NCBI GenBank assembly: GCA_015178975.1
Contig: WHVD01000045.1
Span: forward strand, 552,752 to 616,751
Reading direction: 5' to 3'
DNA from: Hysterangium stoloniferum
Lineage: Eukaryota > Basidiomycota > Agaricomycetes > Hysterangiales > Hysterangiaceae
Length of the DNA stretch: 64,000 bases
Notes under the pieces: model-generated
Databases searched by the model: none
What the model was told of the DNA's origin: nothing
The model's input: only the letters and a program-made list of their open reading frames with translations
Program-made: the position numbers and the translations under genes
Shown: positions 31,495 through 43,145 of the stretch, piece after piece
Numbering within the stretch: the stretch's first letter is position 1
Layout of the letters: the number at the start of each line of letters is the position of its first letter

Positions 31495-31872
31495 ATGGAT
31501 CTACGTTGTCATCGTCGGGCTGAAGAGCCATGTCCACGCATCAAGAGTGTGAGCCTGGGGCGAAACATTCCACTCGGCATGACAGATAACAATAAGGCTA
31601 GGTGTAAGAAAGTATTACCTGACATGGGGTTATGTGTGCAGTTTATTAATACAAATTTTTATGGACACGCCACAATCGAAGATATTCCAAGTTTGACCCT
31701 TGCGTACCTCGATAAAATCTACCATGAGAACTCTGGTCTTACCTTACTCTTTGTCTTCTTCAGACATTCTACAAAATTTAAGCTGTTTGATGTGGCAAGG
31801 GTACCTGAAGAAACCACGTTGCTTGCCAGTAACCTGACTAAACTATCATTGACCCGGGTTTCTTCTCATTGA
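31495..31872 (+). pseudogene. Module X' copy, 125-codon ORF
   Basis: The ORF starts MDLRCHRRAEEPCPRIKS and contains NIPLGMTDNNKARCKKVLPD, MGLCVQFINTNFYGHATIED, LDKIYHENSGLTLLFVFFRH and ETTLLASNLTKLSLTRVSSH. CHRRxEE aligns with CHRHIEQ of module X and FDVARVPEET with LDMARAKEE, so X and X' are diverged duplicates. Versions at 44464, 57302 and 59966 are equally open over most of the length, which suggests some constraint. It sits about 460 bp before gene A copy 4, upstream of the promoter. Confidence 0.45.
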
Positions 31873-32331
31873 ACGTTTTGATAAAATTAGACAGGAAGCA
31901 CGCAATCTCGCTGGATAAAGTCTCAGATTGACAACGCCAGCTTGAATGTAGCACCCAGTGAGCATCACTCTGGAGTGCATTTATATTATCCTTGGCAATG
32001 CCACTTCTGGAATGTCAGAAAAGCCGTATTGCAACTCTGACGCTCAATAATGCCAGAAATATTATGCAATGGGGTCACAATTGACTAAACTATTATATTA
32101 AATGCTGTGTGAGCCTTGAGCAGAAGGCGCAATAAAGTAATGAGGTAACTTAGTGCATTGGAGCCTTTATGGCGGGTGAGGGGATGTTCTTTACAAAGGC
32201 AGGGATGACAAGCTGTGGATCCTGCGTAGGCCCGGCCACAAGGCTGTACCTTGGTGGAATTAAATTTCCGACTGACTGCGGCATAAAAGCTCAGCATCTC
32301 GTTTGAGTGTAAGTACGAGTGCTACCCACCA
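31873..32331 (+). promoter_or_regulatory. Upstream region and core promoter of family A copy 4
   Basis: This 460 bp region is shared with those upstream of 18178, 45214, 52176 and 58132. It carries conserved runs such as GTGAGCCTTGAGCAGAAGGC, GTACCTTGGTGGAATTAA and CATAAAAGC at 32282, 50 bp before ATG. No ORF of interest. Confidence 0.55.
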
Positions 32332-33970
32332 ATGTCTACCTTCAACGAGATAACTCTGGGGAATCACGATTTGGCAACTGCTGAGTCCTACCGTGAAGAC
32401 GTTGAGGAACTACCACCCTTAGTTTCCCCAGGTGTATTGAGTTCAGCTCAACAGGAGAATATCAATGAGGCGTGGATGAGAAATGTATTACGGCTGAAGC
32501 TCAGGGAACGATGGAGCTGTAACGAACCAGGCCATGATTTATGTTGTCAGGGCCCTGATGAAGAGCAGCACATACAATTGTCTGTAAACCATAAAGAGCT
32601 TTGGGTTGACGAGTTGGTGAGTCAAGTATAACGCTATTTTCATGGGATCTGTGACATCCAGCATATTTCAGTGTCAAGGAGAAACCACCTGCCATGACCC
32701 ACCGACTGTTGTTAAGATGTCTTGGATATCCACCAACATGACACCCAACTCAGCCCATATCGCACTCATGGCGAGGACTGGGGAATGGACTCGCAGTATG
32801 TTGGGGCACCTTCGAGTATTGAAATCGGCTCCGGATATTACTGTGGAGTCGGTTTGGAAAGGGTTGGGATGAAAGTCCTTCACAGTGCTAAGAGAGCTTT
32901 GCTGATAGAAAAGCTGACATTATACGGGCAAATCGTCAATCGATTGGATCAAGACGACGGGGCGTTCAGCAGGTTTCTGCACAAGGATCTCACCCTGCTA
33001 AGATTGGGAAGACTAGTTCAAGAGAGTGTTGATTTAATGAGGTAGGGATAATTCAGCGTCAATGTTAAATACACTCGAAATACTGACGTCTTCGTAGACC
33101 CACATATCCACTTGAAATTCGGAGAAGAGCAACGAGGGTTTTAGATGATTTCTCGAGGCCTTCACTTCACATGCAGCAGAGTAGCAGAGGTCACACTACG
33201 CAGCTTATGAGATCCTTGGCTTCGGCCTTCAAAAGGTGTCCCGGCGTCCATTGGTCAGATAGAGACGCGTCACCTGCGATTACGTCCTCACTTTACAACG
33301 CTTTAGTCAAGTTACCGCTGCACACCATACAAATAGCCGGTTATCATGATCTCTCACCCATTTTCGGCCTTCCGTATATCGTAGAAACGATCTCCCACGT
33401 GCATCCACTATATGTAGAGGAGCTCACGGCGATCAGACAAAGTCACCGGCAACTATCTCTCCATTATGACTATCCTATACGGCTTCTCATGTGTTGCATC
33501 CACCAAGATGCATGGTTTCGAAAATTTGCTGGAGCTGTATTGAGGGTTTTATTGGACAACATATAGCGTCATTGACACAACATATTGATTCGGAGGCATC
33601 ATGTTTACTGTATTGGAATATTTCCTCCTTGCAAACCTTCTTCGACGACAGCACGCTTCTTACTGATCACATCAACGTCGTTTCTTCGCTCATTGGGTCC
33701 ATCGTAAGGTACGTTCATAGTGTTTTAGCTTATAGCACCGTCTTACATCCGCCTGTGAAACTTGCCTACCAGTCTGATTCTGACGCATATGATTCCGAGT
33801 TGGCACCTCCTGGCGTCTGGCGAAAGTATCATCGAGTTGACTTTGAACCTGATAGCTTGATCTTTCGAGTCCGAATCCGCGTGTACCACAGTGCGTAGCC
33901 TCGATTGCATCCCCATTCTTGTGTCTCTCCTTCGACATTTTGACGTAATGCGCAGCTCGAGCAATGTTCA
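32332..33970 (+). pseudogene. Family A copy 4
   Basis: Exon 1 (ATG 32332) is open through WSCNEPGHDLCCQGP and DEL, followed by a good GTGAGT donor and an acceptor ending TTTCAG. Exon 2 has a one-base deletion near 32747 that shifts the frame (the original frame continues at 32722-33045, RLVQESVDLMR). Exon 3 is shortened and its variable block is the shortest of all copies (QIAGYHDLSPIFGLPYI). Intron 3 lacks nine bases near its 3' end but keeps ATATAG. The final exon breaks off near 33970. Confidence 0.65.
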
Positions 33971-34903
33971 ATCCATCAGCTACAGGCTTGAGCGCTTAGG
34001 TTTGACGGCATGTTCTAACAAGCTGCCATATGTCGAACAAATATAAGAGCGCATACAGTCACTTTTCACCATTGCCCCGAGCTCTGCAGCTTGTCCGGGT
34101 TGATGCCATATGTGAGTTGAGTACACTTGCGGGCACCACTCGCGGCTAGATTGGCATCCTATTTATAAATGACAATCATTTCAAACAGAACACGGATTTG
34201 AGGGTTGTATGAAGCTACATAATTTATCACAAGTTAAAACAATAATAGTCACCTGTAATGATCGCTGCGAGATTCTCTAGACTGGTGTTCAATATAGCCC
34301 GAGGACTTTCCTTCACTGCAATCACATCGCGGTAGCAATGTTAATCGAATACCACCAGGACGTCACAAAGAAGGCGGTCCTGCCGTTACCTTCGTGTCAT
34401 CATCTGTTCGGGAGAACATGAAGCCAGGCGAAACCAATGGACAACACCATGATCAAACACCCACACCTCACATTGTCGTGAGCGTTCACCTTGGATAAGA
34501 GAAAGGTAGTTTCTCGTTGTGTCAGGGGGAATAACTTATCAATCAGAGCTGAAGAATACCCACACCGCCCTGCCGCGTGCAAAAGCCAAGTCACAAGAAG
34601 TCTCGTTTGTGTTGTGTTTCAATGTTTCAGTCGCTAGCGTCACACTACACGGCACGATAATTTATTTTACTCGCTATCCCGACATTTCCCCTACTGCTTC
34701 CAGTCCAGTCGACTGGAGTTCATTCTCCCAATTGTCATGTTTGAATTATTTCATATCGAGTAGTGGCAAAACAGTCATTTGATTCAATCTAATATTAATA
34801 CAATCGTCAACTAGATACATGGGACTCTTGAACGTTAGCTGTCATCACCTCTTCCTTCCTATGCGTAGTCCTAGGCCATTTTATCAAAAATAATGCTGGT
34901 GAC
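33971..34903. other. Family spacer copy 4
   Basis: Diverged spacer with AGAGCGCATACAGTCACTT at 34048 and the ORF 34519-34782 (KSQEVSFVLCFNVSVASV). It is interrupted at its end by an LTR at 34904. No gene is assigned. Confidence 0.4.
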
Positions 34904-35726
34904 TGTTATGACCGGAATTCCCACTGGACTCCGGGCACTAACTTATATGCACCTGTGCCCTATACACACCAATTGTCAGTTTACCGGAATTCCCGCAGGA
35001 CTCTGTATGTCAGACTTGTCTACATTCAACTTCATTACATTGTGTATCAGTCACCAGAATACCCACTGGACTCTGTCCCTGTATATGTCTAACCTCATCC
35101 CATGCATCAGTCACTGGACCCTGCTAGGAAAACCCATCATCCCTCTAACAGAGCCCTGTTCCCATTTTAGTCAAATGACCTGTCACGATTCGGACTCTGC
35201 TCCTGCTCTGTTTCTTGTTATGGTTTATTATTTGTCACAATTCAGACTCCACTCCGTTCCGTCCCATTCCTAACACCAAATTTGGTGTTTACTATTCTTG
35301 TTTTATGTTTTGCTGGTTTCATTTCATTATTACTGGATTTGGTATGTCATTCATTCCACAGTCTATATAGTCTGGCAGATGTTGTACATACAATCCAGTC
35401 AGAAAATTGGCTTAGATTCCCCCCAGTAATCTAATACATTTTCTGCTCTAAACTCCTACTTGAATTAAACCGCTCTTGCTAGTTGGAGCCCACAGGTTCT
35501 GGCACATCTATCTCTCTTATTTATCTCGACTCCCGACCTCTCGACCCACAACCTCCGACCTATGACCCCTCGACCATGAACCCTGCCTGGACTCCCTGGG
35601 ATTCCCATCCACCTGTCTGAAATTGGACAACACAATCTCGCGAGGGTGCAGCCTATAAGCTGAAGCCAAGTCCTACCGGATGTCCTGCAGGTTTCTCCAG
35701 AAACCCACCGTGTATGTACCCTAACA
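34904..35726 (+). mobile_element. Solo LTR related to gypsy element 1
   Basis: 823 bp beginning TGTTATGACCGG and ending CCCTAACA, with flanking GTGAC (34899-34903) and GTGAG (35727-35731), a 5-bp target duplication with one mismatch; the uninterrupted site CTGGTGAGTTAG occurs near 61968. It shares CAGTCTATATA and GCAGCCTATAAGCTGAAGCC with the LTR at 5799-7403 but is half its length. Confidence 0.8.
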
Positions 35727-36640
35727 GTGAGTTAGTCACCATAATGGTGCTAGCCAAGGAGACACTTCCAGATGTCAGCTTGACCATTGGCAATGATTCA
35801 CAGTACTTCACAATCCTTAATATACCTTGCCATCACATTGAACAGAGTTGCTGCATTATGCAGCAAAGAAATAATCGGGGTCACTCTGACCCTGTGTTGG
35901 AATTGGTGATGAAACCACCCCTTTCCTAGGGGCAGTTCACCCATTTCCTCATTTTTTCATAGGAGGATGCTAATTGTGGACCATGTTTTCTGAGGTTAAT
36001 GCATGCCAGAACCAGTGTACACCTAAACTAGCATCCTACCTACCATGTCAGAAGGTGATTCACTAATTGACACATTGATTGACAAACAAGTACTATTATT
36101 ACAAGTCTATTACCCACTTGTAGATTGTGTACTACAATAAGCCAACTCATACTATTTTTAATACCCTGATAGCTGGATCTTTCCACCCTGTACTCGCATG
36201 TACCACTGGGAACTTGAAGGCAGCAACTGGTCAGCATCACTCTGGACTGCATTTATAATACATATACATAGGCAATGTCACATCTCGATATCAGAAAAGC
36301 CGTTTTGATTTCAACTCTGATGCTCAAGAATGCTAGAAATACTATACTATGCGGTCCCAATTTTTGTGTCTCCTTGCAGATTAAGACATCAAGACATAAT
36401 GTACAGCCCATCAACAAGCGGTTCAGCCTTGAGTGTCTTGAAAATTTACTTTCCACCACTCTTTCCCTTCTTTTTGTGGTGGCCACACATTTCACTGGTG
36501 TAGCAGCAACATCTTCTTTGAACTCCATATCAGCCTTGGAAAGATGTTGTTTGACCTGGCAAACATCCTGCTCCATAACTCAACACAATTTCTCCTCAGA
36601 TAATGCTGACAGATTTGGAACAAACTAACAGGAGGATCTC
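35727..36640 (+). pseudogene. Module X and A-like terminal exon fragments, copy 4
   Basis: Before the next LTR: LVTIMVLAKETLPDVSLTI and FTILNIPCHHIEQ (35735-35850), the X start with VTIM in place of VAIK. After it (36169-36640): DSWIF-like sequence, then 36275-36628 with INKRFSLECLENLLSTTLSL and FVVATHFTGVAATSS, which align with A exon 5 (FTARSFLCVVATPSTCVSV). The same block recurs at 62270-62560. It is a further diverged A-like 3' end. Confidence 0.4.
35895..36163. mobile_element. Solo LTR with TG...TA ends, copy 1
   Basis: 269 bp from TGTTGGAATTGGTGATG to CTATTTTTAATA, bracketed by CCCTG (35890-35894 and 36164-36168). The empty site is visible near 62138 (GACCCTGATAGCTGG). The same element with the same ends is at 47860. 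The 3' end is TA rather than CA. Confidence 0.85.
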
Positions 36641-36717
36641 ATCATTCCAATTTTTGACTAGCCTTAGAGGGCAAATAAAAGTTGAATAAACCTCTGTAGT
36701 TTGGGGCAATTTCAGAG

Positions 36718-36897
36718 CACGTGCAATCACTTTTTTCTTTTTTAATACATTTATATACCGCATTGCATAACTAAGATACATAGCAGTTGGGAGAAAAAGT
36801 ATGCTAATGGTAGGTGGGGGTGGCAGGATGTGTATGTAGCTAGTTGGTATGGGCAAGAGGGTCAAATGTAGGGAGGGGGGCACGTGCAATCACTTTT
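36718..36897 (-). mobile_element. Short retroposon-like insertion with 18-bp target duplication
   Basis: CACGTGCAATCACTTTTT occurs at 36718-36735 and again at 36880-36897, flanking about 144 bp that are absent from the same place in other family copies (for example near 62690-62710). On the minus strand the inserted DNA ends in an A-rich tail (AAAAAAGAAAAAA) against the target repeat, the pattern of a LINE-mobilised SINE or 3'-transduced RNA copy. No internal RNA polymerase III box was recognised. Confidence 0.5.
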
Positions 36898-37287
36898 TAT
36901 TCAAATTGCAGGTCTGCACTGAGTCCGTGATGAAAACTGGGTTGATGATACCTCTGAATTTGTAGGATTCGTGGTTTGTGACTATATATTTATATGTATA
37001 CTGTAGGACTATATGTGTCCATCTCACCAGGAATAATTATTTTTGGACCATTTTTGAACCAAATGGAGAGGACTATAGTAGACTCAGTCACTATGAGAAA
37101 TTGTCGATAAATGATCTGCTGCGCCATCAAGAGGTGGTAAGGATAGGTCTCAAGAATATAGAAGCAAGTCAGTGGTTGACCCAGAATTGAAAGTATGTCT
37201 ATGTGCGACCACTCCATGCGAATAAAAGGGGATTGACGCCTTCCGTCCCATGTCGCCGACCCTATTGTCCAAATCATCCCTTGATTC
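36898..37287. other. Family B fragment joined to unassigned DNA
   Basis: Family B sequence continues (GTCCGTGATGAAAACTGGG, GTAGGATTCGTGGTTTGTG) to about 37060 (TTTTTGAACCAAA). Beyond that the DNA matches nothing else in the window and leads into the foldback at 37288. A minus-strand ORF (37386-37150) is of unclear status. Confidence 0.35.
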
Positions 37288-38260
37288 TTCGGACCGGTTA
37301 TTGGAGGATTTTATCGATATGTCGTACCACAAACGAGGGGGAGATGATCCAATAAATTTCTGGAGTGAGTCATTCAAATCTTGCATTGTCTATAACTATA
37401 TCAAGGTGCGTAACTAGGCCATTTGACCTTTTGTGGAACAGAGTCAGCAGGGACACTTTTAAACGTTCCCTACTCCAATATGGTTGAGCGATTACACTAT
37501 GGCTCTCAGAATTTCGGTAAGCACCGCAATTGAGTGCGTTCAGTTGACTGGATTTCATTCCAATTGTCATGTTTGAATTATTTCAGTTAGAGGAGTAACA
37601 AAACAATCATTTGATTCAATCTAATATTAAGGAACTCTTTTACAAGATACGTCGGACTCTTGAACATTAATTGTCATCACCTGTTCCTTCCTATGCCTAG
37701 TCGCCACACTTTTACTGATATGTCAGTAGCATTGAGGAATTCGATTTATGTCTCCATTTTCTGGAAGAAAAAGCCCCGGAACATAACTATGAGGGTTCCA
37801 GGCTGTTTTATCAAAAATAATACTGATGAGTTAGTCACCGCAATCATGCGACTATGCATAGGAAGGAACAGGTGATGACAATTAATGTTCAAGAGTCCGA
37901 CGTATCTTGTAGAAGAGTTCCTTAATATTAGATCGACTCAAATGATTGTTTCGTTACTCCTCTAACTGAAATAATTCAAACATGGCAATTGGAATGGAAT
38001 CCAGTCAACTGAATGCACTCAATTGCAGTGCTTACTAAAATTCTGAGAGCCATAGTGTAATCTCTCAATGATATTGGAGTAGGGAACGTTTAAAAGTGTC
38101 CCTGCTGACTCTGTTCCACAAAAGGTCAAATGGCCTAGTTATGCACCTTGATATAGTTATAGATAATGCAAAATTTAAATGACTCCAGAAATTTATTGGA
38201 TCATCTCCCCCTCATTTGTGGTACGACATATCGATAAAATCCTCCAATAACTGGTCCGAA
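37288..38260. repeat. Foldback: 0.41 kb inverted repeat
   Basis: Left arm 37288-37704 starts TTCGGACCGGTTATTGG; right arm 37848-38260 ends CCAATAACTGGTCCGAA. The arms are about 413-417 bp with some differences, separated by a 143 bp loop. The arms contain both unassigned DNA and family spacer (CAATCATTTGATTCAATC), so the repeat was formed after the family DNA and the unknown DNA were joined. The right arm abuts a gene A exon 2 fragment at 38262. Confidence 0.8.
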
Positions 38261-38261
38261 A

Positions 38262-38316
38262 AGCATCTTACGCTGCCAAAACTGGGAAGACTAGTTCAAG
38301 ACAGTGCTGATTTATC
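38262..38316 (+). pseudogene. Family A exon 2 end, split by the copia element
   Basis: AAGCATCTTACGCTGCCAAA to AGTGCTGATTTA encodes KHLTLPKLGRLVQDSADL of exon 2. The sequence resumes at about 42661 with ATGAGGTAGGGATATCTCAG, the exon 2/intron 2 junction, on the other side of the copia element. Confidence 0.65.
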
Positions 38317-38594
38317 TGTAGAAATAAACGGGGTAAAAACTATAATATATGAGCCTTAGTTGGGACTGTTAGGTGAGCAACTAAGCTAACTACCTATAAT
38401 ATATGACTACATGTAGATTAGTTAGGTATATCGTGATAATTATAGTGTCACTACTTACGCCTTAGTTGGGACCGTTAGGTGAGCAACTAAGGTGGTGAAA
38501 ACTTCTCGTTAACTATATATATACTGCCTCAGCAACACATTGCCAAGTCAGCATTCCCCCCCTGTCTTCTACAGTTGATGCTATTATTCCAACA
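38317..38594 (-). mobile_element. 3' LTR of the copia element
   Basis: 278 bp in minus orientation, starting TGTTGGAATAATAGCATC at 38594 and ending TCTACA-type sequence at 38317. A purine tract (GGGGGGAG on the minus strand, plus-strand CTCCCCCC) lies directly inside, as expected for the polypurine tract before a 3' LTR. Two copies of CCTTAGTTGGGACYGTTAGG (about 38352 and 38460) are internal repeats. No 5' LTR is found at the other end. Confidence 0.75.
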
Positions 38595-38602
38595 CTCCCC
38601 CC

Positions 38603-40602
38603 TCATGCGTGAGCATGTATTCCGGCATTTGATGTATGATATGTGTGCTTGGGACGTGTGAGGGCCTTGGTGAGTATATTGGCTACCATTTTGTTGGTTG
38701 GGCAGTAAACCAGCTTGATCTTCCCCTGTGTTACGGTGTCGTGGATGAAATGGAAGCGAATGTCGATATGTTTCGAATGGGCGTGGTAAACACCATCGTG
38801 TGAAAGTGAGATAGCACTTTGGTTGTCACAATAGAGTGTTGTGGGCATTTTGAGTGGGCGGGCAAGTTTGCCAATGATAGAATGAAGCCAAATGAGTTCC
38901 TTTGCGGCATGCGTTGATGCTATAAACTTAGATTTGGTCGATGACAATGTGACCACAGATTGCTGTTTCGAACTCCAGGACATTGCACCACCATCTATGA
39001 GGTACATATAGCCTGAAGTGGAGTGCTGGTGGTCCTGTGATGCCCAATCGGCATCAGTATAACCCACGAGGCCATCAGTGCGTAATCCCTATATAATCCT
39101 GATGTTTTGTATTCCTTTTAGGTATCTCAGGACTTGCTTTCCTGCTTCCCAGTGGGTGCGTCCGGGGTTGTCCATGAATCGCGATAATATTCCTACAGAA
39201 AATGATATACCGGGGCATGTCATTCTTGCTATGTATAGGAGAGACCCAACTAATTGTTTGTACGGTACGTCCTTCATATCATCTCGTCCTCCATTGGTAC
39301 TAGGTGACTGATTGCTTGTGAATTGAGTTCCAGGCTCGAGTGATGTGGAGACAGGGTGTGCATTGTTGAGGTTGAAGCGGTCCAACATTTTTTGGATATA
39401 GGCGTTTTGGGATAATGATAGGGTGTGTACATTCTCATTTCACTCTACCTTTACCCCCAGTAACCAGTGCATTGGACCTAGATCAACAAGTTCAAAGCAG
39501 GCTCCCAGTTGTTGTTTGAGATTCATCATGGCATTTTTGGAGCTCATCACTAATGTCAGGTCATCTACATGTGTTGCTACAATGCAAATTTCACCGTTTT
39601 CATTTTTGAAGAATACGGCATAATCATAAGCTGATCTTGTGAATCCAAGTCTTGTGAATAGAGCGTGTAGTGTAGCTCATTGTACCACTCCCGCCCTGCC
39701 TGTTTCAGTCCATAAATTGCCTTGAGTAATAGGCATGCTAGATCCTCTTCACCGGGTTTTACGAATCTCGGTGGTTGTTTCATGAAGATTATTTCTTCTA
39801 GCTTTGCATTGAGATAGGTGTTCTTGTAATCAGCTTGGTGTATGGTCGATCCATTGCGGTTTGCGAGTGCGAGAATGAGGCGTATTGACCCCAGGTTGGC
39901 TGTTGGTGCAAATGTTTCATTGAAATCGACACCAGGGACTTGAGAGAATCCTTGTGCTACAAGTCGGGCCTTTACCTTGATAGGGTTATTCTCTGCATCA
40001 TGTTTCATCACGTAAGTCCATCGACTGCCTACTATGTTTGCATTCGGAGGTGGTAATGTCCACGTTCTGTTGGCCCGCATTCTTTCTAGCTCCTCTAACA
40101 TGGCTGGGATCCAGATGTCCTTTTGAGGGCTGTATGCTGCTTCCTCGAAATTCATTGGATCGTTTGGCAATGATGCCAGCATGGCATATTCAACATTGTT
40201 ATCAGTGTCTGCAGTGAGCCTTTCTTTTGCGATCATACCTGTCTCTTTGTATGCATTCACTTCCTTTGGTGTTTGGAGGCCCACAGGGAATGTTGGACTA
40301 TTATTCAGTCCTGTGTGGGATCCTTCGCCCTCATGAATCTGTTGTACATTGGCTGAGGGTTTCGTGATTCGGTGGCCTCGACCGAGTGGAGGGGCTGATG
40401 CTGGTTCTGGTTCGAAGTTGTGGAGTGGGTCTGTTGTGACTGTCTTTGGTTTGGGATTTGTGCCAGGTGCGTCATTGCTGGTTCTAGATGTGTCACTGGC
40501 TGATTTGTTGTCTGTAGGGGGTCTTGCGATACTGTCCTGGTCTTTGGTCATAGTCTCCCCCTCAGACTGAACAGTGTCCCTAGTCTCGGGTGGAAAATGC
40601 AA
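38603..40602 (-). pseudogene. Copia element RT and RNase H
   Basis: Minus strand. 40602-39577 holds a linker and the reverse transcriptase start (EAAYSPQKDIWIPAMLEELE, WTYVMKHDAENNPIKVKARL, VPGVDFNETFAPTANLGSIR). After a frame change near 39640 the catalytic THVDDLTLVMSS follows. 39388-39089 has DRFNLNNAHPVSTSLEPGTQ and LLYIARMTCPGISFSVGIL. RNase H is 39067-38603: GYTDADWASQ, TKSKFIASTHAAKELIWL, LYCDNQSAISLS and SKHIDIRFHFIHD. In-frame stops separate these pieces, including TGA after LLGVKVE, where CGA or similar is likely ancestral. Copia order (integrase before RT) is clear. Confidence 0.9.
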
Positions 40603-41902
40603 GTTGCGTTCAACACTGATACGACCACTCTCTGGCCAATATACACGTTGGCCGAGGCTGTGGCTGTCAAAACCTACCCATTTGGATTTGATGGATTTAG
40701 CATCGAGTTTTGATGATGCGTTGACTCATACATAGACTGTGCACCTGAATTCTTGTATTTGCAAGGTTTGGCTTTTTGTTTGTTACAGCTTGAAAGGGGG
40801 TTTTATTGATTAGGGCACGTGTTGATACACGGTTCTTTAGCCAGGTTGCATGCATTACTGCTTCGCCTCATAGGGATCCAGGTAGCTGTACTGCAAAAAT
40901 CATTGCACGGGTGTGTTCAATTAGTGTTCGGTTCAATCTCTCTGCTACGCCATTTTGTTGTGGTGAATCATGAACTGTAAGGTGGTATTTGGCGCCCTAG
41001 CTCTGTAGGTATCTTTTGAATTCACCGTTGACAAATTCGCTGCCATTGTCTGTTTGGAAAATCTTAGTTTTCTTTCCATGTTGTGTAAGTACCCAGGCCT
41101 CATACGCCTTGTATTTTTCAAGGGCTTGGTCCTTTGTTGCCATCAGGAAAGTGTGTGTTTCACAGCTATAGTCATCTGTAAGTGCAATGTACCATCTCAT
41201 TCCACCTCTGGTCTGTACTCTTGCAGGTCCCCATACATCTGAGTAGGTGAGTGCTCCATATTCGGTCTTGCGTTCGCCTTCATGTTCTTTTGGGAAGCCA
41301 TTGTGTGTGTGCTTCACTTTCACATATGCCTCACAAAAGGTTACATCCTTGCCTGCAGCTAGTTCAATGCTGTCAATGATTTTGTTCTTGACAATTCATA
41401 GTGCAGTTGGTGGGTGGATGTGGCCGAGATATTGGTGTAGTTGACTTGGTGTGAGTGCAACACTGGCATGTTCTGTATGACTAGTCAGTTGAGTATTGCG
41501 TTTTGGTGTGATAATATAAAGGCCATTTTTCTCTGGGACTTTGAACACTTCACATCCATTTGGGTAGGCTAGTTGAGCACCATCTTTTCCGAATGTCAGT
41601 TTGTAACCAGATTTCGCAATTCGGCTGATGGATATCAAAGGGGTGGGCATGGTTGGTGCATATAGTGTGTCCTTCAGTGTTATCTTATGATCATTTTGAC
41701 CATTGTGTATAACAAATGTGACATCGCCTTGGCCTGTAGCATGAAAAGTGTGTCCATCAGCTGCCTTTATTGGACACGGTGAAATGGTGCAGAAGTTTGT
41801 GAAGTTCTCGCGGGTTGGATCGAAGTGGCTGCTTGCACCAGAATCGAGTATGCATCCCAACTCTTTGACATCAGATGCAACAAGTGCGAAATTAGTGGCC
41901 AC
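40603..41902 (-). pseudogene. Copia element protease and integrase
   Basis: Minus strand. Protease: ILDSGASSHFDP in 41902-41396. The GAG-pre-integrase region ends LHQYLGHIHPPTAL before TGA. The integrase core is in 41323-40997 with YSDVWGPARVQTRGGMRWYI, LTDDYSCETHTFLM and TDNGSEFVNGEFKRYL; after a TAG the frame continues with DSPQQNGVAERLNRTLIEHT, which holds the catalytic Glu. Degenerate sequence follows to 40603. Confidence 0.9.
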
Positions 41903-42660
41903 AAAGAAGGCATGCTCATCTGTGTTCGGTGCATCATTCGCTGCTTTTGCATTCTCATCCTGATTCCTTTTTCCACGTCATCCACCATACTGTCTTGGTC
42001 GTTGGCCCTCTTTGCCACCACCTTTACACCAACAGTCTTCTTGCCAATGACCCTCTTTACCACAGTTGTCACATTTCCCCTCTCTCCGTGGGTTAGTCCC
42101 ATTGTCGGTAGTGCTGTTCCCACTGCAGTTGCTGGTCATTCTGGCCGCTAGTGCAGCATCATCTTTCCTTGCCTGTGTCTGGGCAAAGTCGTGTTTGGCA
42201 GCTTCGGTGATGTGTGATATGAGGTCATTTGGGTTAAGGGGCTGTTTATTAACGCAAGTAGTGGCAATGAGTGCATGCAGCAGTGGTTGATATTTGTCTG
42301 GCATGGTGCTGAGGATCATTGCAGTGTATTGGGAGGGTTCCAGGCATCCACCTGCTGATGTATATTTTGCTCTCAGGGTTTGTAGTGTCTGGATGGTCTC
42401 ACGGGGATCAGCATCTTCGGAACATCAAGTTTGATTGATTTGCCAGAGTATATCCACCTGGACCATTTCAGATTGATCGTCAAACTTGGAGCTGATCATA
42501 TTCCAGGTTTCTGCTGTTGTTTATAGGCCAATCACATCAATCTGGTATGTTTCAGGTAATGTGCTCAACAATATAGAGCAAGCATGTTCATTCCCGATCT
42601 CCCATGGTTCGAGTAATATTTCCCCACAAATCTAGTGCGCGCCTTATGTAATGGAAAGGG
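41903..42660 (-). pseudogene. Copia element gag with zinc knuckle
   Basis: Minus strand. The zinc knuckle CDNCGKEGHWQEDC (C-x2-C-x4-H-x4-C) lies in 42319-41978. Upstream (42600-42330) are gag-like segments, EPWEIGNEHACSILLSTLPE and KFDDQSEMVQVDILWQINQT, interrupted by TAA and TGA. The element is truncated near 42660: family A DNA starts there without a 5' LTR. Confidence 0.8.
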
Positions 42661-42714
42661 CTGTAATGAGGTAGGGATATCTCAGGGTCAATCATTGAAT
42701 ACACTTGAAATACT
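42661..42714 (+). pseudogene. Family exon 2/intron 2 remnant right of the copia element
   Basis: ATGAGGTAGGGATATCTCAG and the following CAATCATTGAATACACTTG are the family junction between exon 2 and intron 2, continuing the piece at 38262-38316. It is split again at 42714 by an LTR. Confidence 0.6.
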
Positions 42715-43145
42715 TGTCACGAATCGATTATTCTTCAATAAAGTCGAATAATATTCTATTGATTGAACTCGAAAGCCTCATTCAACGAAGTATATATTTG
42801 CCCTGTCGATGAAGTAAGAGGCTATTACTAGTCGCAAGTACTCACAGAAGTATTTGTCGAAGAAGTTATGACAAGATAGATTACTAATATCACTAATATA
42901 CAGATATTTTGACTGACTTCCCTCACTCCTTTCATTGCCCTTTTATGCTTTTCTTCGTATCGTTATGACTATGTTATGAACTAATAATGAAATCATACAT
43001 GACATCAAAATGAGACATGTCAAAAGTTATTCGATGTTGTCGAATAATGTTTGGGTTTGTCGAGTCGAATTTGATGCGTCAAAGAGTTGTCGAATATTAC
43101 CTTTGATTGTTTGTGACAATGTTGTGACTTGTGATGGTTGTGACA
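42715..43145. mobile_element. Solo LTR in the family intron 2
   Basis: 431 bp from TGTCACGAATCG to GATGGTTGTGACA, flanked by ATACT (42710-42714 and 43146-43150). The empty site GAAATACTCACGTC occurs in other copies (for example 33077-33090). The inverted ends TGTCAC/GTGACA and 5-bp duplication mark an LTR. It is rich in the string GTCGAAT. Confidence 0.85.

Noticed and set aside
40349-42290. Plus-strand ORFs over the copia element
   Set aside because: The minus strand carries the full gag, protease, integrase, RT and RNase H order; the plus ORFs are shadows.
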